Shown: positions 35,825-45,971 of the stretch, one piece after another | Numbering within the stretch: the stretch's first letter is position 1 | Layout of the letters: every line of letters begins with the position of its first letter | DNA from: Anniella stebbinsi | Taxonomy: Eukaryota > Chordata > Lepidosauria > Squamata > Anniellidae | DNA: 64,000 bases | Reading direction: 5' to 3' | Assembly: GCA_029215795.1 (NCBI GenBank) | Contig: JARDYH010000004.1 | Span: forward strand, 32,802,001-32,866,000 | The notes under the pieces: generated by a model | What the model was told of the DNA's origin: nothing | What the model saw: only the letters and a program-made list of their open reading frames with translations | Databases searched by the model: none | Made by a program: the position numbers and the translations under genes

Positions 35825-37104
35825 GGCTGGGTTTGGATGTCACAATAACCCATGGTGGGTTAAATAAGCCATGACGGCATATTTAAGTTAACCCATCATG
35901 TCTGTCAGGAGTTTTTTTTTTAACCCATGATGGCTTATTTGTCCAAAGTAAACCATTCTGATAACCCATGGTCTTCAGAGTGGGTTATTTAGCCCAGCAT
36001 GGGTTATCATATGTGGCAGTCACAGTAAGTTTAGTTTGGTCACCTACAGAGTCGCTTGGCAGGAGTTGTCAAAACTGCTGCCCCATTCTCCTCCAGTGGG
36101 CAGTTCTCTGTTTCTATGATCTGCCTAGCAAATGATTGCATTCACAGCCCTCCCCCACCCTAACCCTCCCCCACCGCCCATAGTGTGCTCTGCAACCTCC
36201 CCAAGGGTCAAACACCACCTCGGATGAGTGGTGGCAGCTGCTCCACAGGGTTATCATTTTGCCTTGTGTGCATCCTTGCCTGGAGATGCGGTGTATGAAA
36301 TTTTGTCCAGCTACTTCAAATTTCCATGGAGTTATAGTCACCACCCCTCTGTTGGTGAAAAGGTGCTTTTGCTCATGTGGCTTTGTCAGTGTGCAGGGTT
36401 TTCAACATGCCTCCTGGGCATCCCTCCTAGGGGAGGCTGTGTATGACGTTTGGTCCCAGTCTTGCAAACTTCCAAGGGTTTATTTGTGCTCCCCTCTTTC
36501 CTTGGTGTGTAATCATGCAGGATTTTGATGGTACATTGGCAGCCTCCTGACTAGGAGAGGCCGTTTATGACTTTGGTCCTGATTCTGCAAACTTCCAAGG
36601 GTTTATTTGTGCCACCCCTTTTTGATGCATGGGGTGGTTTTTGCTCCTTTGTGTGTAATCATATTGGATTTTGATAGTTCATCAGCTGCCTCCCAACTAG
36701 ATGAGGCAGTGTATGAAATTTGGTCCCGATCCTGCATACTTCCAACACTTTAGTGGCACTGTTCCCTTCTCAGAGTGTTGCTGAAAGTGCTGAATTAACC
36801 TCTCTCTGCTCATTGGGATGTAGTATAAGGTTAAACCAGGCTGCTGCAATGGTGTCAATTGGTGAAACAGCACCACTGCTGAGGCAGGAGGACTGCAGCA
36901 GGACAGGGGGTGGGGGGATGACTAGGATTACACACAGTAGCTAAATAAACTATTCACAGTAGCTTAATAAACTAATCACAGTAGCTTATTTTTCAGATTG
37001 TGTGTGTGTGTGTGTGTGTGTGTAACAGTAGCTTATTTTCAAAATAAGTTACTGTGAGTAGCTTATTAATCCATCATGACTTAAAGTGATGTCTGAACGC
37101 AACC
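35825..37104. mobile_element. Harbinger-related non-autonomous element, 1280 bp, with an internal minisatellite
   Basis: The left end is GGCTGGGTTTGGATGTCACA and the right end, read inward, is GGTTGCGTTCAGACATCAC. The 3-bp duplication AAT flanks it (35822-35824, 37105-37107). The subterminal parts hold repeated 'taacccatgatggctta' words in both orientations. The interior (36291-36770) holds four diverged copies of a ~125-150-bp unit beginning tatgaa-ttttggtcc (about 36291, 36442, 36567, 36713). A TG microsatellite lies at 36996-37023. No transposase is seen. Confidence 0.8.
36291..36770. repeat. Minisatellite inside the 1280-bp element, 4 units
   Basis: The units carry 'gcaaacttccaagggtttatttgtgc', 'gtgtgtaatcat', 'ggattttgatggt', 'gcctcctgactaggagaggc'. 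Spacing is about 151, 125 and 146 bp. Confidence 0.75.
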
Positions 37105-37120
37105 AATGTCTGCTCATTTG

Positions 37121-37439
37121 TAGGGTGACCATATGAAAAGGAGGACAGGGCTCCTGTATCTTTAACAGTTGAATAGAAAAGGGAATTTCAGCCTGTATCA
37201 TTTGTATGCATGCAGCACCTGGTGAAATCCCTTCTTCATCACAACTGTTAAAGCTGTAGGCACCCTCCCTCTTTTCTATCTGGTCAAAACGGCAGGGCTT
37301 CTGCAGCTTTAACTGCTGTGATGAAGAGGGAATTTCACCATGTGCTTTGTGGATACAAATGACACAGTCTCAAATTCTCTTTTCTATTCAACTGTTAAAG
37401 TTACAGGAGCCCTGTCTTCCTTTTCATACAGTCACCCTA
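37121..37439. mobile_element. Palindromic hAT-type MITE, 319 bp
   Basis: The left end is TAGGGTGACCATATGAAAAG and the right end is its inverse (ttttcatacagtcacccta). The target duplication is ctcatttg / ctcattta (37113-37120, 37440-37447; 7 of 8). It begins 17 bp after the end of the 1280-bp Harbinger-related element. Confidence 0.9.
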
Positions 37440-37984
37440 CTCATTTACTCATATGCATTAGTTGCTCCAAATTTTAAAGCAGTTTATCTCATCTCACACA
37501 TCTCTTCTCACACCCCTAATTTTTGTATCACACTTACTGTAAAATTTCAGTGTTCTGAGTCTTTTAAAAACAAAAAACACTGGATGATGCCACAAGAAAG
37601 CAAACTCTTCAGTCAGATAGACTATCCACAGCATCCTTAGGTTCCAAAATATACAAACTAATTACTCAGTTAATAATCACTCCTGCTTAGAAGCATTTGT
37701 GGGAATCATGTCCTTTGTAAACACTATAGTGCCTCTTATTTTTTGATAATATATGTATAAAACCAGGTGTCTCTGCATTAAGCAACCCCCCCCTACACAC
37801 ACACACACACATGACTTTCTGCTTTCAGGTTCTTTGTGGTAACAGGAAGATTTCCTTTAAATGACAGTTACTTGGCTTGAATCAAGGGTGTGCCTCCCTC
37901 CATCCCTGGCATGTGTGCAAAGATGAGTGGGTGTCTTGTTTTCATCACTTAACTTGTGCTGTACGGTTTCCTTGCACCCCTAGG
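37440..37984. other. Non-coding DNA, nothing recognised
   Basis: It contains a short AC run (37795-37811). No gene is seen. Confidence 0.5.
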
Positions 37985-38102
37985 AAAGCCAGGACTTACT
38001 TCTGAGTCCTCTGAGTAGATATGAGATTGTGCTGTAAGTCTGCAAGCCTAGGCACATTTGCTTAGGAGAAAGCCCCACTGAACACAATGGGACTTACTTC
38101 TG

Positions 38103-38142
<40 letters not shown>

Positions 38143-38255
38143 TTATAACCTGCCTTTCCCTCCAGATCAACAACAAACACATAAAAGCGCACTGTAAGTC
38201 TGTAACCGTCATCACACTTACTTGGGAGTAAGCCCCATTGAACTTAAAGGTGAGC
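37985..38255. repeat. Two copies of the cccattgaactcaatggg repeat around an AAT microsatellite
   Basis: 37990-38105 reads 'ggacttacttctgag ... tgtgctgtaagtctgcaagcctaggcacatttgcttaggagaaagccccactgaacacaatgggacttacttctgaata'. 38195-38255 repeats 'ctgtaagtctgtaa ... cttgggagtaagccccattgaactt'. Between them lie AAT repeats (38106-38142) and the start of the LINE tail family of 1.54 kb (cctgcctttccctcc). Confidence 0.7.
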
Positions 38256-39054
38256 TCTTGATGGTGTGGGGGATCAGTTTGGAATCCCTTTGTTGCAGGG
38301 AGGCATTTTACCCTCTTCTCCCTCTGAGTTCATAGCACAACGCTAGCTTTAGACACTGCCGATTTCATGCCATTAAAAGTTTATTCCAGTTTATCTCCAA
38401 TCTTTTTGAAAATGGGATAAGGATGGGGAGAAAGGTGGGAGATGTCCTGGCTGTTGTTGATGTCATGTAATCTATCTGCAAACTTCTCACAAGCATGCTA
38501 TATCATTCATTTTGAGAAAGCCACTATTTATTATTACATATGTTATTAGAGTATATTATTTATTATGGATTGTATCCATTGCAGCGTGAATACAAGGATG
38601 CTCATGTAGGGGAAATTCCTTGCCTCCGCCTCCTAACTGTACCATAAAGCTTCTTCTGAGGGTTGGGGGATCCTCAGGAAAAGCTTGGAATTGGGGTAGG
38701 AAAATACAGTGGGAGGGGGAATCCCAGAAAAGCAGGGGGAAGTAGTTTATGTGAGCCCCCCTTTCCTTTGTTTTCTCCCTCCCTCCCTCCTACCCACCCA
38801 CTGACCCACCGACCCACTGCAGCCTCTTGTCCCAAACCCCAGGCCTTAAAAGCGTCCCATTTTCTGCCATTTTGGCAGGTGGGTGGGTGGGCAGAAAGCC
38901 TGGCTTTAATTGTGATCAATAGATAAATAAAGTAATACCTCTCAGGAGAGGCTGCAATAGGGCAGAGAGATGAGGAATTCCTGTGTGGCTGACCTTGCAT
39001 TTACGCTGTGTTTGATACAACCCTACAGTTTAATCCTGCCCTCCCTGTAAAGAC
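38256..39054. other. Non-coding DNA, nothing recognised
   Basis: Contains a pyrimidine-rich tract near 38778-38800. No gene is seen. Confidence 0.45.
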
Positions 39055-39185
39055 ACATACATGTTACCCTCTCCTCTAATTTTATCCTCACAGCAGCAAT
39101 GTGGCATGTTAGGATGAGAGAGAAAGAGAATGATTGCTCACCCAGTGAGCTTCATGATTTGCACTTCGCCTGAGCACTCCAGCCA
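39055..39185 (-). repeat. Diverged tRNA-derived SINE fragment (antisense)
   Basis: 'ctctaattttatcctcacagcagcaatgtggcatgttaggatgagag' and 'ctcacccagtgagcttcatg' follow the order of the SINE at 52.3-52.5 kb ('tccattttatcctcacaacaacaaccctgtgaggtaggttgggctgag'). The promoter-bearing head is not recognisable. Confidence 0.5.
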
Positions 39186-39790
39186 CAAAACTGTCTCTAA
39201 ATATAAACCACCTGCAGTTGCATATGGGGCTTCAAAGCATACCTATATATAAGGGAAGCTTGTCCTAGAAGGGAAGGAGGTCACACTGGAACAGGTGGAA
39301 AATGTCTAAAGTGTCTACTCAGGACTGATTCCCCCCCCCCTTTAATTACTGTCTGTCTCCTTAGCAAGGCATAACCCTTCCATTGTATGGGGATTTGTGT
39401 GTGTGCTTGCATATGCTTCTGGGCAAATATATGCCTGAAAATGTCAAAGACCAGGTGATTTAAAGTGCCCCAAATCCATTCTGGGAGGTTTAAAATTAGG
39501 ATCCTGTTGTGCTGTGTGTGTGAGTGTGTGTGTGTATATGGAAACTCTGCAGGCTGGGATGATTTTAACATGTTTTTCATTCACCATATTGTACTTTGTA
39601 TTCATACATTCACATGATGTGCAGGTGATCTCGACACTTTTGCTGGCATCTGTCACCTCCCTTTTCCAAGGGAGGTGATGTATGCCATCCAGTAGGGCTG
39701 GTTATCTCAGCAAGTGATGAACCTTCCCCTTCTTAGATGAGAACAGGTAACAGGCCAATTTCCTCAGAATTTTATAGAGCTAGTCTAACT

Positions 39791-39945
39791 TAGGGCAACC
39801 ATATGGAAAGGAGGACAGGGCTCATGTATCTTTTACAGTTGTATAGAAAAGGGCATTTCAGCAGGGGTCATTTGTATGCATGCAGCACTTGGTGAAATTC
39901 CCTCTTCATCACAACAGTTAAAGCTGCAGGAGCCCTGCCCTCTTG
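39791..39945. mobile_element. Left half of a TAGGGTGACC hAT MITE
   Basis: It starts tagggcaaccatatggaaag and runs to 'gctgcaggagccctgccctctt', then stops. The right arm is missing. Confidence 0.8.
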
Positions 39946-40019
39946 ACTTCATTAAATACTTCATTTTGCTCTGGGAAAATTCACACCTGACTGCCTACCA
40001 TTCTTCTGAAATCAAATCC

Positions 40020-40130
40020 AATACAGACTACAACTCCCAAGATTCTTGACCATTGGCTATGCTGGCTGGAGCTGATGGGAGTTGAAGCCCAAAACATCTG
40101 GAGCTTATCAGGTTGGGAAAGGCTGTGTTA
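40020..40130. mobile_element. Palindromic MITE of the gggagttgtagtcc type (left end lost)
   Basis: 'ctacaactcccaagattcttgaccattggctatgctggctggagctgatgggagttgaagccc' and 'caggttgggaaaggctg' match 58437-58575. Confidence 0.7.
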
Positions 40131-40170
40131 TACCTTTAGCAGGCCAATTAACTTTTCTCACTCATACACC

Positions 40171-40690
40171 GGCCTGGTTCAGATGACATTATAATCAACG
40201 CGTGAGCGGGGGGGGGGGGGGGGAACAATCATCAGTTGTGTTGCTTATTGTGTCATGTGGAGGGCAACACACAATGCCCACACAACTGACAGTATGCTAT
40301 TTGGGGCACTTAAACAATGGAGAAAAACAACGGGCTTGTACGTTGTTTATCCCAAAATCCGTTGTTTAAAGTGTCGTGTGGAGGGAACCCCCCCCTCTCT
40401 CCATGTACTATTTTATTTGGTCATAGAGTTCGCTGGCCGGAGCAGCCAAAAAACAGGCTGCTCCAATGCAGCCAGCAGAACTTGTGGTGCATGCTGGGAT
40501 ATGGCCGGAGGACTGAGGGAGGTGGGAAGGAGGAGATGCAGCAGCCCAGAAGGATGCCGGGACTTTCAGCCACGCGACGGGGGAGGGGCAACATGTTGTG
40601 TGGCGGGTGCTGCCGTGGCGCCACCAAAATAGCGCATGGTCAGTATGCTATTCCCCCCTCCATTGCCTAAAGTGTCATCTGAACTCAGCC
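40171..40690. mobile_element. Harbinger-type MITE, 520 bp, GC-rich
   Basis: The left end is GGCCTGGTTCAGATGACATT and the right end, read inward, is GGCTGAGTTCAGATGACAC. The flanking 3-bp duplication is ACC (40168-40170, 40691-40693). Subterminal blocks 'aacaatcatcagttgtgttgcttattgtgtcatgtggagg' recur in the 226/227-bp MITEs and, in the form 'tcaactgacggttgttta' and 'gtgtcgtctggaggga', in the large Harbinger element. It contains a 16-bp G run (40208-40223). Frames of 117-125 codons across it are incidental. Confidence 0.88.
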
Positions 40691-40921
40691 ACCCTTGTTT
40701 TCATTTTTGTCATCTTCTGAACCACGTCAACATTCCATAAGTTCTGGAAGCTCACAAGTAATTTCCAGGCCCTTTGAAGGCTTTTTCTTCTTTCTTTTTT
40801 TTTTTTTTAAAAAAACATTTCCTTTCTTTTAATTTACAGCCCTCTTCACACTGAGGAAGTTCCCCTAGTATGTGGAACGCATTACCTTATATTTGGGTGA
40901 ACAAGCTTCCAAACTGATAGG

Positions 40922-41226
40922 GGCCTCATCTACAAGAATTCGGCTTTACGCCTGGTTAGCCGATTATGCGCATATTCACTGAAGCGCTTTATCGTAAATG
41001 CTTGTATGCAGGAGGTAATTGAGTACTCAACAGGTGACCTTACCGGTTGTTTCAAATGCGCTTTACAGGTAGTTAATGCGGAGAATCGCTTGTTCACATA
41101 GGCAAAATGCACTTTAACAGCCGGAGCAAAATAAAACTCGCTATTTAACACGCATTCGATAATGCGCATAATCGGAGAGAAAACGCGCCTCTATGCCTGA
41201 TTTGCGCTCCGTTCTTGCAGAGGTAA
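40922..41226. mobile_element. CpG-containing palindromic MITE, about 300 bp
   Basis: The left part is ggcctcatctacaagaattc, then 'gccgattatgcgcat'. The right part is 'atgcgcataatcggag', then 'cgttcttgcagaggt'. The arms are inverted, with several small gaps. It is unusually rich in CG dinucleotides for this window (tacg, gcgcat, aagcgc, acgcgcc). No target duplication could be fixed. Confidence 0.65.
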
Positions 41227-41404
41227 TTTTTTTAATGCACCTTGAAAGAGCTTTAAATGCCTCTTGTAGAGGCAGCCAGGCACTCAACCACTTGAGCTTG
41301 CTATTAGAGGGATCTATATCTCATTTGCAATACTTGACAACAAATCAGAAGCTACTTAACGCTGAGTCAGACCATTGATCCATCTTGCTCAGTACTGTCT
41401 ATGC

Positions 41405-41724
41405 TAGGCTGACCAGATAAAATCCAGGTCAAGGCTCATGTAACTTTAACAGTTGTAGAGAAAAGGGAATTTCAGCCAGAGTCATTTGTATGCAATTAGT
41501 TCCTGGTGAAATTCCCTCTTCATCACAACAGTTAAAGTTGCAAGGGCCTTGCCTTCTTTTGTATATGGCCACTCTAGTATAGTGCCTGCACCTTTAACTG
41601 TTTTGATGAAGAGGGAATTTCACCAGGAACTAATTGCATGCAAAGGACATTGGCTGAAATTCCCTTTTCTCTACAACTGTTAAAGTTACATGAGCCCTGA
41701 CCTGGATTTTATCTGGTCAGCCTA
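41405..41724. mobile_element. Palindromic hAT-type MITE, 320 bp (intact)
   Basis: The left end is TAGGCTGACCAGATAAAATC and the right end is its inverse. A perfect 8-bp duplication, GTCTATGC, flanks it (41397-41404, 41725-41732). It has the same length and nearly the same text as 19910-20229, including the central 'gtatagtgcctgcacctttaactg'. Confidence 0.92.
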
Positions 41725-41746
41725 GTCTATGCTGACTGGCAGCAGC

Positions 41747-42149
41747 CAAGGCCATACCGGGGGGGGGGGGCAGTCGGGCCATTTGGCTCAGGGCCCACAA
41801 TTTTGAGGGGACACTCTGATGAGGTGGTTCCCCCCTAGCTTACACTACTGCTTCCATAGTGTAAGCGGACCATTGAGAAGCGAGGAGCCCACCTTGTGGA
41901 AACAGCACAGAAGCCGTCTGTCGTGAATACCACAGTCAGACTAAGCTCCAGAGGGCCATGCCGCATGCGGGGTGGGTATATATGTGCCTTGAGGTGTTGT
42001 AGAAAAGGTTTAATATGAAAGTGTTATGTAGAACAGACATGTTGGTGGGCACGCCCCCTTGGGGCGACCATGTTGTCCTTCTTTTTTGAAATGGGGGGGC
42101 ACACACTTCCCATCTAGCCTGGGCGTATTACCAGCTCTGCACAGCCCTG
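41747..42149. mobile_element. hAT-type MITE (CAGGGCCATGCAGAG ends), 403 bp
   Basis: A perfect 8-bp duplication, GCAGCAGC, flanks it (41739-41746, 42150-42157). The right end, read inward, is cagggctgtgcagagctgg. The left end is a worn form, caaggccataccggggg. An inverted homologue lies at 45972-46349 and shares 'ctagcttac...tactgcttccatag', 'agaagcgaggagccc' and 'gggggggcacacacttccc'. Confidence 0.88.
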
Positions 42150-42157
42150 GCAGCAGC

Positions 42158-43384
42158 TGCCTAGGCTTTCAGACAGCAGTCTTTCCAAGGCCAAGTTTGA
42201 GATGCCATATGGATCTAGAACCTTCTGCATGGAAAGTGTGTGCTCTCCCAGTTACCCTTTAAAGTGCCACTGAACTCTGCAGTTTTAGGAGAATTAGAGA
42301 AATCCTTTCAAATCAGGTTCCTGTGTTTAATGTGATCCTGGGTACCTCTCTGCCGCTTTTATTAAGTTTACTTTATTCCTGCTCTGTCGATGTACCTTTA
42401 TGCCCTCTGCTGTGTGTACCAGAATCTTACTGACATTTTAATATTAAATTATTATGACAAGAAGATATTCCATTTGCTAAGTAATTTGTTTTACTATGAG
42501 GAAAATTGGAAACTGCAGAAAAGCCATTAGGAAAGATTAAGATGGTAGAATGATTCTGACTGATACAATATGAATTATTATTTTGTCTGTTGCACACCTA
42601 TATGTGCTATTATAAGTTTTTAAATGATGAAGCTAACAACTTAGAAAATAAAATGTTTGGGGCCAAACATGTGTACACCACATAAAAACGAGATTCAAGA
42701 AGAACTAAAAGGTAGATGCAACCCCCCCCCAAATCAAAGAAAAGGCAGCCGGGGGTGGGGGTGGGGTTGTTTATAAATGCAATTGAGTTTAAATTTTAGC
42801 TGCGGTTATCACTGTTTATTTCAACATAGCTCCTCTGAAGTCACTGAGTTCTTTCTGATTTATTATATGCAAATCAAATTTGGTCTCTTGATCTTCACTC
42901 AGATCCAAGGGAAAAATACAGATCAAGTATCAGTGGGGGGCTTTTTCTACATTAGGGATTAACTGCTACCAGGCTCTGATGTCTGTGAACAGTATTAAAT
43001 TACTGCATGTTACTAATGGCCAAAGATCAGCATGGTACTATCTTGCCTGGTGTTCAGCCAATGACTTGAAAGGAAGTGCAAGAAAGCTTGGGTGTTTCAT
43101 AGTTAGGGAACAAATGTTTATTGGTGTTTTTGTTTTTGTTGTTTACTTTTATTTTCCTCTAAAGGATGCAGAGCTTAACCCAGGTTAATTGCTTGGAAAC
43201 GGAGCTGTTTCACACATTGGCTTGCATCCTAATTTTGCTTCTGTGAACAAAACAGACTTCACAGACATTAATGTTCCTCTCCATGTACCCCACATAAATA
43301 TGTTCCTGAGCATTGGGCAAGGAGGATTTGGGAATGGTATGTGGGGTTGCAGATGGAAGGGGGGGTATTGGCATTAATCACCCC
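42158..43384. other. Non-coding DNA, nothing recognised
   Basis: AT-rich sequence with no exon-like frame or recognised repeat. Confidence 0.45.
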
Positions 43385-43637
43385 ATCCCTTCCTGGGCAA
43401 CGTCCTTGAGCAGGTGGTTGCAAGCGAGATCCAAGCACTCTTGGATGAGACTGATTATCTGGATCCATTTCAGTCTGGTTTCGGCCTGACTTTGGCATGG
43501 AAACAGCCTTGGTCGCCCTGTATGATGACCTATGTCAGGAGAAAGACAGGGGGAGTGTGACTCTGTTGATTCTCTTTGTTATCTCAGTGGCTTTCGATAC
43601 CATCAACCATGGAATCCTTCTGGGATGACTGGCTGAG

Positions 43638-44018
43638 TTGGGGGTGGAAGGCACTGCATTACAGTGGTTCCGCTCCTACTTGGCAGGTCGGCTCCAGAAA
43701 GTGGTGCTTGGGGAGCATTGCTCAGCCCCATGGATTCTCCAGTATGGGGTTCCGCAGGGGTCAGTCTTGTCCCCTATGCTGTTCAACATCTACATGAAAC
43801 CATTGAGTACAGTCATCCGGAGTTTTGGAGTGCGTTGTCATCAGTACGCTGATGAGACGCAGCTGTATTTCTCCTTTTCATCTACATTAGGTGAGGCTGT
43901 GGATGTGCTGAACCGGTGCCTGGCTGCAACAATGGACTGGATGAGGACTAGTAAACTGAAACTCAATCCAGACAAGACTGAGATGCTGTTAGTGGGGGGT
44001 TCCTCTGACCGGATGTAG
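43638..44018 (+). pseudogene. L2-like ORF2, RT palm fragment
   Basis: The longest intact frame of the second LINE copy (126 codons) spans motif B (GVPQGSVLSPMLFNIYMKPL) and motif C. The catalytic YADD reads YADE here (gctgatgag), so the second metal-binding aspartate is replaced by glutamate. The thumb start (LKLNPDKTEMLLVGGS) follows before a stop. The upstream motif A region lies in another frame. An inactive relic. Confidence 0.85.
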
Positions 44019-44027
44019 GGTGTTCAG

Positions 44028-44887
44028 TAGGAATGTGCACACCCAAAATATTGTATTTTATCATTATCGGAATTTCGGACCAAAAAAATTATCGTCTCCG
44101 ATAATATCATAGGTTAATCGTATCGTCTTCACGATAATTATCAGAAATCCAATATTTAATTAGCAGCCCCATTGTGCCCTATAGAGCTGATTTTTAAAGA
44201 AATAAATGCCTATAACTTCTGTATTTTCAAAGTTACAAGCTTGAAACTTGGTCACAATGCTTATGGGGTATGCCTAAGTATGTGTATGAAATTTGAGATC
44301 GATCCCTCCAACCCTCGATTTTATATGAATTTATTAAAGAATGTTTAACTTCTGACAGTCAAAAGTTGCACAATCTTTCAAAAATTCATATAAAATACAG
44401 GGGTGGAGGGATTGATCTGAAATTTGGCACATATGTGTAGCAATATGTGCTAGACATGTGTATGAAATTTGAGATCAATTCCTCCAACCCTCGATTTTAT
44501 ATGAATTTTTTAAAGATCCTTCAGCTTTTTGACAGGTCTGAATGAAAGCACGTTGCGAGCTGTCATTCTGACCTGTCAGAACTTAAACAATCTTTAATAA
44601 ATTCATATAAAATTGAAGGTTGAAGGGATCGATCTCAAATTTCATACACGTACGTAGGCGTACCCCATAAGCACTGTGACCAAGTTTCAAGTCTCTAACA
44701 TTTAAAATACAGAATCTATAGGTTTATTTATATGGCAGTCCGATAATCCGATATAGTCGGGCTGAAAATTATCGGATTGGGTATTTATCGGAGGTTTTTC
44801 TATCGTATCATTATTGTTAAACACATGCATGATAAAGAGCAAATTGTATTGTTATCATAAATTTTAATGATACGATACACATCCCTA
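44028..44887. mobile_element. hAT-type foldback element, 860 bp, nested in the LINE
   Basis: The ends are TAGGAATGTGCAC on the left and, read inward from the right, TAGGGATGTGTATCG. The flanks gtgttcag / atgttcaa (44020-44027, 44888-44895) agree at 6 of 8 bases. Long internal arms are inverted: 'gaaatttgagatcgatccctcc...ttttatatgaattta' at about 44287-44345 pairs with 'taaattcatataaaattgaagg...gatcgatctcaaatttca' at about 44590-44648. A further direct copy lies at 44460-44515. No transposase is seen. Confidence 0.85.
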
Positions 44888-45045
44888 ATGTTCAACTTGT
44901 TCTGAATAGGGTTGCACTCCCCCTGAAGGAGCAGGTTCGTAGCTTGGGGGTTCTCCTAGAACTATCTCTGTCACTTGAGACTCAGGTGGCATGGAGTGCC
45001 TTCTACCAACTTTGGTTGGTGGCCCAGCTACGCCCCTATCTGAAC

Positions 45046-45381
45046 AGAGATAACCTGGCTTCAGTTGTCCATGCTCTGGTAACCTCCAAGTCAGATTACT
45101 GCAATGCACTCTATGTGGGACTGCCTTTGATGATGGTTCAGAAGCTGCATCTTGCGCAAAATGCAGTGGCCAGATTGATAACAGGGACCAGAAGGTTCGA
45201 GCATATAAGACCTACTCTGGCCTGCTTGCATTGGCTGCCTGTATGTTTCCAAGCCCGATTCAAGGTGCTGGTTTTAACCTATAAAGCCTTACACGGCTTG
45301 GGGCCACAATACCTGATGGAACGCCTTTCCCGACATGAACCTACCCAAATACTACGCTCAACATCTAAGGTCCTCCTCTGA
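45046..45381 (+). pseudogene. L2-like ORF2, C-terminal fragment
   Basis: An open stretch gives LNRDNLASVVHALVTSKSDY, GLPLMMVQKLHLAQNAVARL, the FEHIRPTLACLHWLPV block and TYKALHGLGPQYL. It shows what the minus-strand copy at 27.7 kb has lost. It ends at a stop just before a cysteine-poor tail and the ARRSGTRERAFSVVAPQLWN-like text that follows in another frame. Confidence 0.8.
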
Positions 45382-45971
45382 GTGCCTCCTCTGAGGGAAG
45401 CTCGGAGGTCAGGAACAAGGGAGAGGGCCTTCTCTGTGGTGGCCCCCCAATTGTGGAACTATCTCCCCGACGAGGCCCGCCTGGCACCAACGTTGTTATC
45501 TTTTCGGCGCCAGGTCAAGACTTTCCTCTTCTCCCAGACATTTAGGAATATCTGATGAGCCTGGGTCTGTTTTTGTTTTTAGGCGTATAGCTTTTAAGTT
45601 ATTATAGTGATTTTAAATGTACATGCATATTGTATGTTTTGCAGTTTTAAATTTTGTATATTATTTTTAAATGTTTTAATCTTCTGTAAACTGCCCAGAG
45701 AGCTTCAGCTATGGGGCAGTATACAAATGTAATAAATAATAATATAATAATGAATGAAGGGAAACTTATAAATCAAGCCACGAAGTCCACAATATCCAAA
45801 TCTGTAATTGCTCAATTGCCAGGCCTGCGCATATGGAGCCAAGAGGCACATTCATGATGATCAGCTGTTTAGTAGGGGGGGGAGAGGCAGAGGGATATGA
45901 ATCCACCCCCTTTAGACCCTCTTCTAATTGGCTGATTGGTATTGGGAATATTGCAATCTCATCTGCAAGTC

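Larger units (their letters stand above)
43385..45748 (+). mobile_element. 5'-truncated L2-like LINE, split by a hAT-type element
   Basis: ORF2 begins inside the RT domain (NVLEQVVASEIQALLDETDY) and runs to the 3' UTR and tail. It is interrupted at 44028-44887 by a foldback element. The RT motifs are FQSGF, AFDTINHGIL, YGVPQGSVLSPMLFNIYMKP and HQYADETQLYFSF. After the insertion come VRSLGVLLELSLSLETQV, HALVTSKSDYCNALYVGLP, LACLHWLPV and ALHGLGPQYL. The 3' end is 'aaactgcccagagagcttc...ggggcagtatacaaatgtaataaataat'. Frame breaks mark it as dead. Confidence 0.88.
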
